Part shown: positions 22,165 through 33,664 of the stretch, piece after piece
How the letters are laid out: every line of letters begins with the position of its first letter
Numbering within the stretch: position 1 is the first letter of the stretch
The notes under the pieces: generated by a model
Told to the model about the DNA's origin: nothing
The model's input: the letters and a program-made list of their open reading frames with translations, nothing else
Database searches by the model: none
Source of the DNA: Siphonodentalium dalli
Taxonomy: Eukaryota; Mollusca; Scaphopoda; Gadilida; Siphonodentaliidae
NCBI GenBank assembly: GCA_032622095.1
Contig: CP136061.1
Coordinates: 197,518,935 to 197,582,934, forward strand
Direction: 5' to 3'
DNA length: 64,000 bases
Position numbers and translations under genes: made by a program

Positions 22165-23135
22165 TAGTGTGCCACAACGACCACAGCGCCGAGTCCCTCA
22201 ATAAAACACACACCCACTTATGCATTTGATAAGTACATAATAATACCTTCCGTTCATTTGATTTGTTAAATTTCGAATGGTCTTGATTGACTGTCACCTA
22301 AAAGTGCTAGGTAATAATTTCAAGTTAGTTTTTGCATTGAAAATGAACTCAATGACCTGTTGGCGAGACGCACTGAACATATTCATCGTTTATTGGTTAA
22401 CCGGCATCAAAAGCAATATGTGTACTCCGACGCCGCTTTGAACAGGAAATGGATGGCAAATTGGATTCAAATATGCGATTGATTTGGGCAGATTAACATT
22501 AGATCTGTCGATTACATGAAGAAGTTGTTTTTATCGATAAATAGTGAGTTTGAAATGGACGGTTTATTTTCGGTACCCAACTGTCGGTGATCTGCGTGAA
22601 TGTTTTGTTCAGCGTCTGTGTTCGAATTTTTGGAACAGTTGACACTAGAATTGTGTTTACAATTGAAAATATAGCCCTTACTCGATCGATTAGCGTTGGA
22701 AGTTTAGGAATCGGTTCAGGCGTTTGTGAAATATGACCGTTAAAAGTGAGGAGGTATTAGATTTTGCGATTTTGTTTTCACCCTTGTTACGTATGATATG
22801 TATAGCGATGCGTTTTATAAAGAGGCGCGCTCAGCTTAAATTCATATATTTTTTAATTTACATGTTGTTCGTTTTTAACGACACGCCCCATGTGGGCAGC
22901 TTTTAACTTTCCACCGAGACTTTATCTAGTTTATCATATCAGGACATACACGTCAGCGACATCTCTTTATATTGTTAGCTGTTGTCGAAAAACGACCATT
23001 TATGTGAAGTTGTAATTTCTATCCACTCAACAATTATCCATAGGCATATATCAGATATAGATAAGTATTTCGTGTATTTCAAAATTCTACTTCCCCCATT
23101 TAGCCTAATGTGTCATCGTGTATAAAAATTTACAG
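22165..23135. other. Gene 1 intron, nothing recognised
   Basis: No repeat or exon identified. The stretch ends with the acceptor of the transmembrane exon (AAAAATTTACAG, AG at 23134-23135). Confidence 0.5.
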
Positions 23136-23214
23136 GAGCTGTGGCCGGCGGAGCTGTTGGTGGTCTGGTTGGGGTGGCTGTCATTGCTGGTGTAATTATA
23201 TTCTTGCTCATTCG
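23136..23214 (+). CDS. Gene 1 transmembrane exon
   Basis: This encodes the single membrane-spanning helix of the predicted receptor. Flanked by TTTACAG and a consensus donor GTAAGC, the 79 bp exon (phase 1 to phase 2) reads GAVAGGAVGGLVGVAVIAGV followed by IIFLLIR. The helix is uninterrupted and hydrophobic and starts with closely spaced Gly in a GxxxG arrangement that can pack helices together. The exon ends inside an Arg codon completed by the tail exon (R-RKRR), giving the positive-inside stop-transfer signal. The paralogous exon at 39332 has the same length, phase and pattern. Topology is therefore extracellular N-terminus, cytoplasmic C-terminus. Confidence 0.85.
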
Positions 23215-24205
23215 GTAAGCAAAAATACTATATTAATCTAGCTGCTGTTGAATTCGCATCTTTGGGCACTGAACCGTATTTCCGTTTTGTATTAATGGGC
23301 TTACATTTTCACTATTGTTCTTGAAGTGCACATGCGTGTGGAGCAGCTCTTGGCTGTTGTGGTATAGCTGATTTATAATAGTGCTGCAGGTTCGAAGGAG
23401 CCAAATCAGAATATCCGCGAATATACATATATACGTACATCAACGGTGGGAATTTAATTATTAATGTGGAATTAGTTATGCTGCTTGTGATCCGTTTGAA
23501 CAGATCGTTAGCATTTGCGTATATTTATGTAGTTGGCGTTCCGAAACACATCAGTTTGGTAAAACAAGAAATCTAACTGATACTTTCACAAAACAAACAA
23601 ATCACGAATTAGCCTATTGTCTTGGCTATATAATATGTTTACAACATACTGCATACTGGACGAAATACTCACAATTTCAATATTCAAATCAAATATGTTT
23701 ATTCTTATTAAACCATCTACATATACACTATGTTGGTGAATACATGATTAGAACACTGAAGATCACAAGTCACATTGTTGGAGACGTGTCTGTTTAATTA
23801 TCACCACTGGAAGGGGGTCTGTGTACTCGCGCATGCGCAGATGTTGTCTTGGATCTGTTTTCGGACATAATGATACAACTAATGAAAACTGGCAATATGT
23901 CCATGTAGGAGACACGATCGGTACACGGTTATCGGAAATCCCAGAAAGTTGACAGTGCCTGAGTTAATAATGGGCGTTTTTTCTGATTCCTGTGCGAAAT
24001 TCAAAACAGCTGAAAATGGTTATTATTCAGTATTTTTTGCAAAGTGCATACATGTATATATAGCGAGTCTGAATTTCGGTACTCATTGTTTTTCCATATG
24101 TTTGTCCCTATAATCAAATTATGTACTGTATAGACATGTTATGTTCAATTGAGCCATGTTCGTTTAAGGAATGAAATAGATATCCGCACAATTGGTAACT
24201 CTTAA
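23215..24205. other. Gene 1 intron between transmembrane and tail exons
   Basis: No coding signal. The only feature recognised in this intron is the TTAA-flanked MITE that follows at 24206. Confidence 0.5.
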
Positions 24206-24672
24206 AGGGCCATTTAATTTTCGAGTCTCCGATTATCTATTTTATAGTGCATTGATATGCGGTTTTACTAACAATCTATGCATTAAATATGATTAAAATA
24301 CTCTAATTCATCACCATTTGAAACGTATGTGCCTCAGAAGATGCCCATCGAGAAATAGAAAACGGCTAAAATCGTAGAAAGATTTCCCCCGTTATGGCTC
24401 CCAGAAAGCAACAAAATTCTAACTGAAAATGTATTTCAATGGAGGGGAATAACTTTATATCTTAACATATTGAATTATTCCCCATACATTGAAAATATTT
24501 AAATTTGAGCACAGAAGACCAAGTCGGTATCTCAACAAAAACAACATGTTCACAGATTATTACACCGAAAAAGTTGATAATACAATGTTTTGGAGCTTCC
24601 TCTTTCAAATGGTATATAATATGGCATATATTTTATATAAAATTATCTGGGGGTTCGAAAATTACGTGACCT
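24206..24672. mobile_element. TTAA-flanked MITE in the last intron of gene 1
   Basis: The 467 bp element starts AGGGCCATTTAATTTTCGA and ends TCGAAAATTACGTGACCT, with TTAA on both sides (24202-24205 and 24673-24676). It contains an internal inverted repeat around TCAATGGAGGGGAATAAC (24437 and on). A second copy in opposite orientation is at 30083-30552. TTAA target and AGG-type ends fit the piggyBac or Kolobok groups; no transposase is present. Its right end is only 30 bp from the tail-exon acceptor. Confidence 0.8.
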
Positions 24673-24702
24673 TTAAACCTACAGAGTAACTGTTTGTTAC
24701 AG

Positions 24703-25459
24703 GAGAAAACGGCGTCCCAAAGATGGTCCGACTGGTTCGGCGGCTGACAATCCTGGATATTCCAACAACCAACTGACAGCAATGAATAACAACCAGACTG
24801 TACACGTTGCCACCTCGAACGCCGGTTCGGGACGAGAATTCAAACATCAAAATAACCGAAGTGGCGTAACCCAGCATTCTACACCTGATTCTGACAACTA
24901 TTCTTATGCTGTAGCTGGAAATATCGTTGCCAAGCAACCAAAGAATGATAACTCTGAAAAGGGAGGATTCGGTACATTGAAGGAATATCTCCTGGCATCT
25001 GTAGTCAAGCCGCAACGACGTGATGTCAGAGGTGACGTCAACAAATTCGACGCGAAACAGGATAAAGAGAGTGAATATGAGCTGGAAACTGCCGCAGGGC
25101 AAGCTGTTCATATTGGTGAATATGATGAATACGGAGTCCCCATGGAAAGAACAGACGGACCGAATTACTTCACATTGGAACCTGAGCAAGATCATGCGCA
25201 ACATCGCGATCAGAATGAATTGAATTATTCATTGAGTTCCCCGGAGCCAGCCAATCAGGAAGCACCTGGCGCTGATCACTATGGCTACGCACACCTTCCG
25301 GGTCCGGGCACTTCACCAGAATCTTCAAACGCTGACGAATATGCCCATATCAGTGGCCAAAATACTGGAGACAACTATGGGTACTCGCAGGCCCCAAACA
25401 GTCATGAACAAACAGCACCAATGGATGATGAATATTCATATGGGAATTTCGAGCGTTGA
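24703..25459 (+). CDS. Gene 1 cytoplasmic tail exon, tyrosine-rich signalling tail
   Basis: This last coding exon is joined by acceptor TTGTTACAG to the transmembrane exon through a split Arg codon and encodes 251 residues to TGA at 25457. The tail is hydrophilic and starts RKRRPKD. Tyrosine motifs are NPGY (NPxY type), DNYSY, YELET, DEYGV, PNYFTL, NYSLSS, HYGYAHL, DEYAHI, DNYGY and DEYSYGNF. YAHL and YAHI are 14 residues apart, near but above usual ITAM spacing, and D-x-Y-(S/G)-Y occurs four times. Such sites are typical docking points for SH2 adaptors once phosphorylated, so a signalling receptor is likely; the ligand is unknown. The gene 2 tail aligns throughout with few gaps. I recognise no named family. 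The frame is open with no odd codon features. Confidence 0.85.
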
Positions 25460-27040
25460 AAACGGTGAACAATATCGATACGAACGAACAACTGACATCA
25501 TAATAATTCAACAGCGACATTCGTGATTTGCACCTGTCGGGTCGTGACTGGAGCTGCGGTCTTTACTCAATGATTATACACAAATGTAGTAACTTTTGCA
25601 CAGAATCCGACATCCCGAATATAATATTACATTGAACATTTGTGAAAGCAACAGTGCCAGATGTTAAGGCGTGTTCAGCTGACTCTGAAATCTATAATCC
25701 TGACTGTCCTGCCAACTGGACTTGCTCATCTTAATTTTTAATTGACCTGCATTCTTACATGTAAATAGTTTGTATATTGATGCATTCTCTGTATAAATGC
25801 CTGGCATTGCGGTCATAAGCTACCTAGCTACACGACCCTGATAATGTACACACTCTCTTCTATCAAGAAGGATATAATAAATATGAATATTAAATATGTG
25901 GTTGAACAATATATTAAACTGATTGAGATTATCGCTTCTGAAATAAATAATGCAACTGCGTCTATAGTATGTAAAACTAATAAGCATTTTCTAAGGGGGG
26001 GTACATAAAACAATTCCAGGCTATTTTTTCATTTTGCCACCCCAGTTTTCTACTCGTTTATTATATAGAGGATCACTAATGCGTCGCAATTCTATACGAA
26101 ATGTATTAGCCGTGTGCACTAGATATTCAATTCACTCAGAGCTTTACCGAGGCTCGAACAGAAGTTAATGGGCGAGGTTACTGAATTTGTATAGCATCAC
26201 GATGAATTTGAGATCAATTTTATCACATAATCACATTTTAGCAAGGAAAAACAATCTCAAAACGGCTGGGGTTAAAATAATTAATATTGATTTCCTTATC
26301 ACAACCAAAGAGGAAGTAAAGACACCTTCAAGAAAAAATATAATTCCATTTTAAATATGTCTTTTCGTGTTGACAAAATTATTCAACCACCCTTATAACC
26401 CTTATCTCACAGTCAACACCAAATAACCCAACGCAAATTGAATATAACAGTTATATTCTAATTACCATAATAATAAAGTTCCAGCATTAACATCGATGTC
26501 ATTGGGCTAAGTTCTTGTGTCAATGTGCGTGCCAATAATACACATGTGTCGTACTAAAGGCCGGATTTAGGAGCTAATTATGTGATAAAAGTTTGTGCTA
26601 CATGTTTTCGGATACCCACCTCTTTATTTTTATTCGAATTTTTATAATTGATTCTGTATGATTTATAGTTTATTTCATTATATACAAATATTGATATATG
26701 ATTAAAATTCTATTCTTTTATCAGAACTGTCATACTTTGCTCAGGATGTTCTGCATATTGTTCCAGCCTTCTGCTATGCCCTGTATATACACATGATAAC
26801 CACCATGGTACTACTACAGAGTGCAGACGTAGTAGCATTGTGTACATCAGTGATGTATGTATGCAGGGATTGTGGACACCATAGTGGGTTACAATCTCCG
26901 ATATTTAGAATTCATTGTTGACTTTTCTCAATTTGTTATTGTGGCAATCATAAATAATGGTGCATGCTATGACTCCAGTTCAAGGGTTACATATTGGATT
27001 TTGAAGCCAGTCCAACTATATGACACTATATGGTATCTAG
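25460..27040 (+). other. Gene 1 3' UTR and downstream DNA
   Basis: The start of the UTR resembles that of gene 2 (GTTGAAAAC.GTG.ACAA after the stop). Candidate AATAAA polyadenylation signals lie at 25876 and 25942. Beyond about 26000 the DNA is AT-rich with no exon or repeat recognised; the open frame at 26857-27081 overlaps a hairpin and is not called. Confidence 0.5.
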
Positions 27041-27191
27041 AAGATCTCCAACGAGTTATGTTGGGATATAAGATTTTATGAAACGAATTTGATAAATTTG
27101 ATTCACAACGAGTCGTAGACGAGTTGTGAATCAAATTTCTCAAACAAGTTTCATAAAATCTTATATCCCAACATAACGAGTTGAAGATCTT
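27041..27191. repeat. Foldback hairpin with arms of about 70 bp
   Basis: The left arm AAGATCTCCAACGAGTTATG (27041) returns as CATAACGAGTTGAAGATCT (27172-27190). The inner arms TTGGGATATAAGATTTTATG and GATTCACAAC also pair, around a short loop GAGTCGTAGAC. There are only a few mismatches. Probably a foldback MITE between the two genes. Confidence 0.85.
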
Positions 27192-28721
27192 GTATATCAC
27201 ATGAAAATAGCTAGAGCTTTATGCCTTTTTAACATATCAAAATCCTTAAGAGAACAATGAAAAATGCATGCAAAATGCACACATTTACGTCGTTGGCTGA
27301 GACACTCTGGACTCTTGTAATACCTGGTGTATTACACTTACATACAAATGTTATACATTAACCAACATGGGAGCATATGTACCAACATTTTTGAGATTGA
27401 TTGGACTCCACCTTACCGAATTGTTTCCATTTTGAACTTACATATACCAAACAAAAATACAACCCAACCCACCTAAATTCTTGTCGCTGCATGGTTGAAA
27501 TACGTTTTATAGGATCAGTGTGTAAGTGCAGACTTCAATCAAGTCTGAACTGCTCCAACGACAACATACGTGACTACGATTCATACTATCACCCCTTGTA
27601 TTACTTGTATATCGTTGTAGAATTCAGCTATTCGCAGTATGTTTAAACGGTTATGAGAAAAACAAGGCATATGGAATAAACTTTATCGAGTTACCTGGCC
27701 ACAACTATGGAATTTATTCGCGCGAGTTGTGTCAGAGGCAAATCCATATAATATATATAAATATAATACAATGGAACACACATTTTGTTTAGAAATAAAT
27801 TAATCATTTTGTGTATAGTTTAGTTAGGAAATTACAATAACAGTAAATAAAAGCTTTCTGAGAAATTGAGGCTCCGAAATCACGTAAAATTGCGTTTTTG
27901 AAGGCACACAACTCGACCAATACTGTATGAATCTGGGAATGGTTTTCTGTTCTGGAATCAGAGAATTTTTGTATACATCCCTGAAAACTCATAAATGATC
28001 ACTTGACAAAATGATCCCAAATTTATTTCACGAAATTCACCAATTTCCCTCTTTTTTATTGTTGTTGATTTTAGTATGTTGTTTATGGAGGGATTGTGTA
28101 CTTATTCCTGCAAAAAAAAATCTGTTGGAATTAGTTCCGGGTAAAACCATAACTGCACTGGAATACTAGCGGCCCGGAGTGGCTTGATCACTGTCTTGTT
28201 CTTGTAGCATACATCCAAGTGCTTGCGGTGATGTATAATTATATTGTGCGGGTGTGAATAAATGAATAAACAAAAATAAAATATATACGTACCAGTACGT
28301 ACTCGATTAAATCGACGAGGAAATACACGTACGTGAAAGTAGCACGATGACGTCAGGTATAATCCCCACACATTGATTTCACACGATTCCAAACTTTATC
28401 CCACCGGTATCTAGAAAATATCATATGCTGGATTTGTTCAGTGTACTGCAATGATATTCTGGTACGTTTTTGTTTGAACACAACCGCACATTTGTTCACA
28501 AATAAATAGGAAGGGTTGGTTCAGTGGTTGGTTGAGGAAAATTATGACATTTCAAATCTTTCCCCAGTAACTCTCCTTTCAACAACCGGATCGCGAAACA
28601 AGAATAAACAATCAGTCGCAGACGACGGTATCACCGGCCGAATTGTGCAGTTGGGGAAGTGCATTCTCAATAATGTTTGCGTTATCAGTATGTGCTAAAC
28701 AAGAGGTGTGATTTTGTCAAA
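27192..28721. other. Intergenic DNA, nothing recognised
   Basis: AT-rich, with no exon, RNA gene or repeat family identified. Small open frames (27401-27646, 28102-28392) lack any recognisable feature. Confidence 0.45.
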
Positions 28722-29520
28722 AAGCCTGGCTTGCGAACTCATTTTAGGTACTGACATTTGTGGAAATTAGCCATGTGACGTCGTCCATTGGCACCAAAAA
28801 TAATAAACAAAGTCCAATAACTCTGCTGAAAATATCCGGCCGGACCTGGTTTGCGAACGCGTTCTAGATACTGGTAATGTGAACTCATATACCAAAAATC
28901 TTTGAAATCCGTTGACATTTGTAGAAATGTTCCCTGTCCATTTACACACAAAAAAATTAAACAAAGTCCAATAACTCTGCTGAAAAATATCCAGCCGGAC
29001 CTGGTTTGCGAACTCGTTCTAGATACTGGTCATGTGATCTCATATACCAAACATCTTTGAAATCCGTTGACATTTGTGGAAATGAGCCCTGTGATGTCGT
29101 CCATTTGCACACACAAAAATAAACATAGTCCAAGAAGTCCGCTTAACATATCCGGCCGGACCTGGTTTGCGAACTCGTTCTAGATACTCGCGTCAAGTGA
29201 ACTCATATACCAAATATCTTTGAAATCCGTTGAGATTTGTGGAAATGAGCCCTGTGACGTCGTCTATTTGCTCTTTGGTAAATTAGACAAAAATAATAAA
29301 CAAAGTCCAATAACTCCGGTAAAAATATCTGGCCGGAGATGGCTTGCGAACTCATTCTATGTAATGGTCAGGTGAACTCATATACCACAAATCTTTTAAA
29401 TCCGTTTACATTTGTTTAAGTTATGACTCTTACAATTTCGGGACGGACGGACGACAGACGGACGGACGGAACCCATTACTATATCCCCCGAAAATTTTCA
29501 ATTTAGCGGGGGATAATAAG
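28722..29520. repeat. Tandem repeat array ending in GGAC run and C5/G5 hairpin
   Basis: The word TTGCGAACTCGTTCTAGATA and close variants starts units near 28732, 28851, 29005, 29167 and 29343, giving periods of about 119-177 bp. Each unit also carries AACAAAGTCCAATAACTC and CTTTGAAATCCGTTGAC. The array ends in a GGAC/GACA run (29450-29472) and then ATCCCCCGAAAATT paired with GCGGGGGAT (29487-29515). This end structure resembles repeats I know from mollusc genomes, a statement from memory. Confidence 0.8.
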
Positions 29521-29877
29521 CTATGCAGATCTAGAATAGTGACTTTTATTCCATCTCTAGAACAACAAGTTGTGTTTTATCAGCATTTACTTTGCTTATG
29601 TTGTATGGACGACATGAAAGCTTATGTGAACAGTATGTGTATAGATAGCGTAAAATCTTGAAAAAGTTCCGGACATAATAGGCGTCGCACCAGATTATAA
29701 TACATCTTCGCTATCAATTGCGTTGATTTGGAGCTCGCTTGTTTTACGAATTCATTCATGTATTCAAAAGAAATATCGCGATACATTATTGTGCGATCGA
29801 ATGGGACTTGTGTCATTTTAATCACAATTGGGAGGGCTTTTCTATTGCATTTGTTGGATTCTAGACCATATAAATCC
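29521..29877. other. Intergenic DNA, nothing recognised
   Basis: No exon or repeat identified; the open frames on either strand are short and featureless. Confidence 0.4.
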
Positions 29878-30082
29878 TTTAACCGTTTCGCGACGGGAGC
29901 TGCACCGGCGCAACATTAAAGATCCTGTGCCAGTCCATTCTCTTATATATGCTAGTCTCCTATAGGGAGCCTCGCATATATAAACGAATGCATTGGCTTA
30001 CAAGGTCAAAGTAAATAGTGTTAAAATGATGTATTATATTATATATGCGAGGCTCCCTGTAATGGGATAATCGCATATTTAA
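29878..30082. mobile_element. Copy of a GACGGGAGCTGC-ended repeat, interrupted by the TTAA MITE
   Basis: The start AACCGTTTCGCGACGGGAGC, followed by ATTAAAGATCCTGTGCCAGT and TTCTCTTATATATGC, is shared with 30935-31012 and, inverted, 31730-31915. Internal palindromes pair TATAGGGAGCCTCGCATATA with ATATATGCGAGGCTCCCT (29960 and 30038). The TTAA MITE abuts its right part at 30083. Confidence 0.6.
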
Positions 30083-30552
30083 AGGCCCACATAATTTTCG
30101 AACCTCCAGATAATGTTATATAAAATATATGCCATAGTATATACCATTTGAAAGAGGAAGTACCAAAACATTGTATTGGCAATTTATTCGGTGTAATAAA
30201 CTGTGAACAGGTTTTTTTTTTTTGGAGATACCGACTGTGTTCTGAGTTCAAGTTTCATTATGTTCAATGGAAGGGGAATAACTCTATATTTTAAGATACA
30301 GAGTTATTCCACTTCCATTGAAAATACATTTTTAGTTTTAATTATGTTGCATTTTTGGAGCAATAACGGGATAAATCTGTCCATGATTTCAGCTATTTTC
30401 TATTACTCTATGGGCATCTTCTGAGACACAGACGTTTCGAATGGTGATGAATTATAGTATTTGAATCATATGTTATGTCATAGATTGTTATTAAACCCGT
30501 ATATCAAGGCACTATTAAAATTTAATCGGTGACTCGAAAATTAAATGGGTCT
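30083..30552. mobile_element. Second TTAA-flanked MITE, inverted relative to the copy at 24206
   Basis: The 470 bp element runs from AGGCCCACATAATTTTCGA to TCGAAAATTAAATGGGTCT, with TTAA at 30079-30082 and 30553-30556. Its right half (for example CTATGGGCATCTTCTGAG and CGAATGGTGATGAATTA) is the reverse complement of the left half of the 24206 copy, and it keeps the internal inverted repeat TGGAAGGGGAATAACTC. Non-coding. Confidence 0.8.
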
Positions 30553-30934
30553 TTAAGAGAATACATTGGCACATGGTTTTCGCAAAAATTCAGGAAACTC
30601 CAGTCAACTGTTGAAGTGGCAACCATTCAACTATCCGAAACCGGGCATAATTTCAATCCGAAGTCGACACTAAAAGACACTGCGCATTTCTTCGAATTTG
30701 TCTCCACCACTCAAAATTTTGCAGGGTCGGTTATCTCAATAACTATTGGCGACGTCAGAAAATCGGATTGCGTATGTTGGCCCTAATTGCGGGCTTTATA
30801 AGTATTGCATATAATTATTGATCTACCTTCCATCCTCGGAATGTAACAAATCGAAAAATTAAAAGAGGAATAATATACATTTATGTCGATATATACATGT
30901 GCACCAAACATCAATATAAAGTAGGCTTAACATT
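30553..30934. other. Intergenic DNA, nothing recognised
   Basis: The open frame at 30529-30786 continues out of the MITE and has no recognisable domain, so it is not called. Confidence 0.4.
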
Positions 30935-31915
30935 TTCATAACGGGAGCCGCGCTGGTGCGGCATTAAGGATCCTGTGCCAGTGCATTCTCTTATAGATGC
31001 GAGTCTCCCAAATACAAATACATATATACGACACAATTACGACAACAACATTTCTTTTTATAAAGCATGGAACTTGCATGGTATGTTGGTCGAGTGACCC
31101 CAAGCTGGTTATTTATGCGAGATCGCCTGATATCTCTGTTCTAAAATATCTGCCCGTTCGTAGTTATGTATTATATGAGAACAATAAATCATATAACATC
31201 GTTTTTTATTCACATGAGTTATTCCTGATAGGGTCCTCGATTCATATATATTATTTATACCAAGGAATCTATATCAAACTTGTTAGGAAAAAATACCCTA
31301 TATATAATGTGCCACATACAACACTCTTACATCTTGTAAGATTTGCTTTAAACATATTTTATTTGTAAATTAAGCATGATACAAAGGGGGTTGGGGACAA
31401 GTTATAAAATTTAATTGCCCCGCTCCCGGCTGACAATAATTGTATGCATACTTAAACAAGGTGGCGGAGGAGAAAATAAGATTATGCAAGCTTAACATAT
31501 GTACAAGAAGTTGCGCGTGTAAGGTGGTTGGAATGGGAGGTGCCAAAACAGGTTTGTAGGTAAATTGCATAAGGTGGGTTTCCTGAATTTATTAGAACTA
31601 GCTTGTGAGTTTTCAGATATTTTCTATCCATTAATTTCATACACCGTTCGTGTGTTAACGGAATTCCAAAACTAATTGTGTTCACTGTTCAACCCTTCCA
31701 TGACTGGAGCTTCCTGATATTTTTATGAAAACACTGTGCCAATGCTTTCTCTTATAATTAATGGCGAGCTTCCCATATGGAGCCTCGCATATATAAGCTA
31801 ATACATGTATTTGCCTTGACCTTGCAAGCCAGTATATTCTCTTATATATGCTAGGCTCCCTATGATATTTAATGCTGCACCAGCGCAGCTCCCGTCATGA
31901 AAGGGTTAATATGAA
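30935..31915. mobile_element. Terminal-inverted-repeat element of the GACGGGAGCTGC family
   Basis: The left end TTTTCATAACGGGAGCCGC, with GCATTAAGGATCCTGTGCCA, is mirrored at the right end by GCAGCTCCCGTCATGAAAGG (31888-31907), preceded by GCATATATAAGC and GCCAGTATATTCTC palindromes. The roughly 0.7 kb between the ends has no recognisable coding sequence. Exact ends and target duplication are not fixed. Confidence 0.5.
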
Positions 31916-33132
31916 AATGACATTTGTTGTATTCCTATGTCAAATTTGTTTCAAACATTTTCATCGGTAGAACGAATAGAACACCCTGTTAACACCCTGT
32001 TAACTTAGATCGGGTAGATTTATGGAACCCTGAATACACATTTGAAAATATTTCACGTGTTTCTCTGTCTATTGTGATCATCAGAGCTGGAGAACATTTG
32101 ACGAAAGGGAGCGTTACCAAATGTAATGTTAGCAATACCTAAGTAAGAATTTATGCATCAAATCACAAAGTGACTTAACTTGATAATTCGCTGTAATTTG
32201 GAGCGCAGATGGTGGCTAATGCATCTCCTACGTGCACACGAACTTCCTGGTCATGGTGTATTCAGTGGATTTAATGTGTTGTAAAAGATTAAATCCGGCT
32301 GATCGCGGTAATGGAAACGAAGATATTAGTCTGCTGTGTTTTGGTTTTAATATGGTTTCCTCTATGATTGTGCATGTGAGTATTTGTGCATAATTGGTTA
32401 CGGTTTAGTTACAATGACAATACAGCTACATAAAAAATTGTTGTTAAACTTGATTAAATTGCATATTCTATCGCCAGTGCATGGATGGTTTTTTTTTTGC
32501 TTTTTTTTTTGGCTTTGTATTGTTCCTTGGAGTCCACAGTACACCAAATAGACATTGATTTTTCATGAATGTTTGGGTCACTTTTTATCTCGAAAATTGA
32601 AAAAAAATGAAAAATTGACGTTTTGATCAGGGTTTTCAGCTATAATAATAATATAATTGTCAGATAATACATAAAGGTTTTCCGAGATTTGTATACAAGA
32701 CTATAGCTACCTTCTCTGGGCCGTATACCGTCGATATGTCAGGACGAGACGATATGCTGACCAGAGAAGGTAGCGAAACTTGAATAACTACATCGGAAAC
32801 ACAAAAAGTGGTCATAACCAGTTTATCTAACATTTCTCACAACATACTATCGACAAAAAAGTAGTATTTTATGATAACTGTGTTGTTCGTATGATAACGC
32901 ACCGCACAATTGACGCCGTGGTGCATCACCATCGGGACTGACGTCAACGGTTAAATTTGTGTGCGAAATGGAACAGATTTTATTTAGTGTTTTCTGCATT
33001 GTCATAGATGTTTCAGCCCAATAGTATGAAAAATAATTGGAATAATTCATGCCAATTGTCATCCAGGATACAAGTGTTGCCATGCAGGATACAAGATCGG
33101 AAACCGACTAGGCGTTTCCGTGTAGAAAGTTT
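31916..33132. other. DNA upstream of gene 2, with one small hairpin
   Basis: Mostly featureless. A hairpin at 32706-32774 pairs GCTACCTTCTCTGG with CCAGAGAAGGTAGC. A candidate signal-peptide exon at 32311 is listed separately. Confidence 0.4.
32311..32354 (+). CDS. Weak candidate signal-peptide exon of gene 2
   Basis: From ATG at 32311 the frame reads METKILVCCVLVLIW, then FPL and a stop. A charged start followed by a long hydrophobic core is what a secretory signal looks like, and the position upstream of the gene 2 Thr-rich exon fits. Against it, the possible donor (TATG-GTTTCC at 32355) is poor and would leave phase 2, which does not join directly to the phase 1 exon at 36147, so at least one more exon would be needed. 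It may be chance. Confidence 0.22.
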
Positions 33133-33262
33133 GTACTAGAGATGACAGTGGTTAGCATTATAGTTGTTATAATTAATCGATTCTGATAGGGAGTCTTTTG
33201 AAGATATGTTGCTGTTGTTGGAATCTGATGATAAGGGGACCATCGAATCGGTTTGTGTATCT
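33133..33262 (-). mobile_element. Fragment of the AGGTACTC foldback family
   Basis: The reverse complement matches the left part of the copies at 33665 and 37708, including GATTCGATGGTCCCCTTATC and AATGCTAACCACTGT. Only one arm is kept. Confidence 0.6.
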
Positions 33263-33664
33263 TTAACATGGCAGTATATCATAATTCTTAGCACCATATA
33301 AATTTAGCATCATTGAGTTGTTAATTGTTAGAATGTAAATTCGTATAAGAAGAGTGAACGTCTTAATTTCCCAGTGAGCCGTTATGATTGGATTGGCAAA
33401 TCTTATCTTGGCGATTCCTATATGTAATGTTCAGAGTCTACCGACTAACACTTGCGCCTGATGTATTTATCACATATACAACCTTCTTTGTCTGGAACAT
33501 TTCTATTATAATGGTGCCAACGGCCAATGTGTGAACAAACTATATGATCCCAAAAAGCACAATTTGTTCAGATATTGGCTCCTATTTCAGACCTATGTCG
33601 AGCAATTCCATTACTCGAGTTACCAGTATAATAGATCCGTGCATGCATATTTACATGTAGTTAA

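Noticed and set aside
30529-30786. 85-residue open frame
   Set aside because: It starts inside the TTAA MITE and has no recognisable features.
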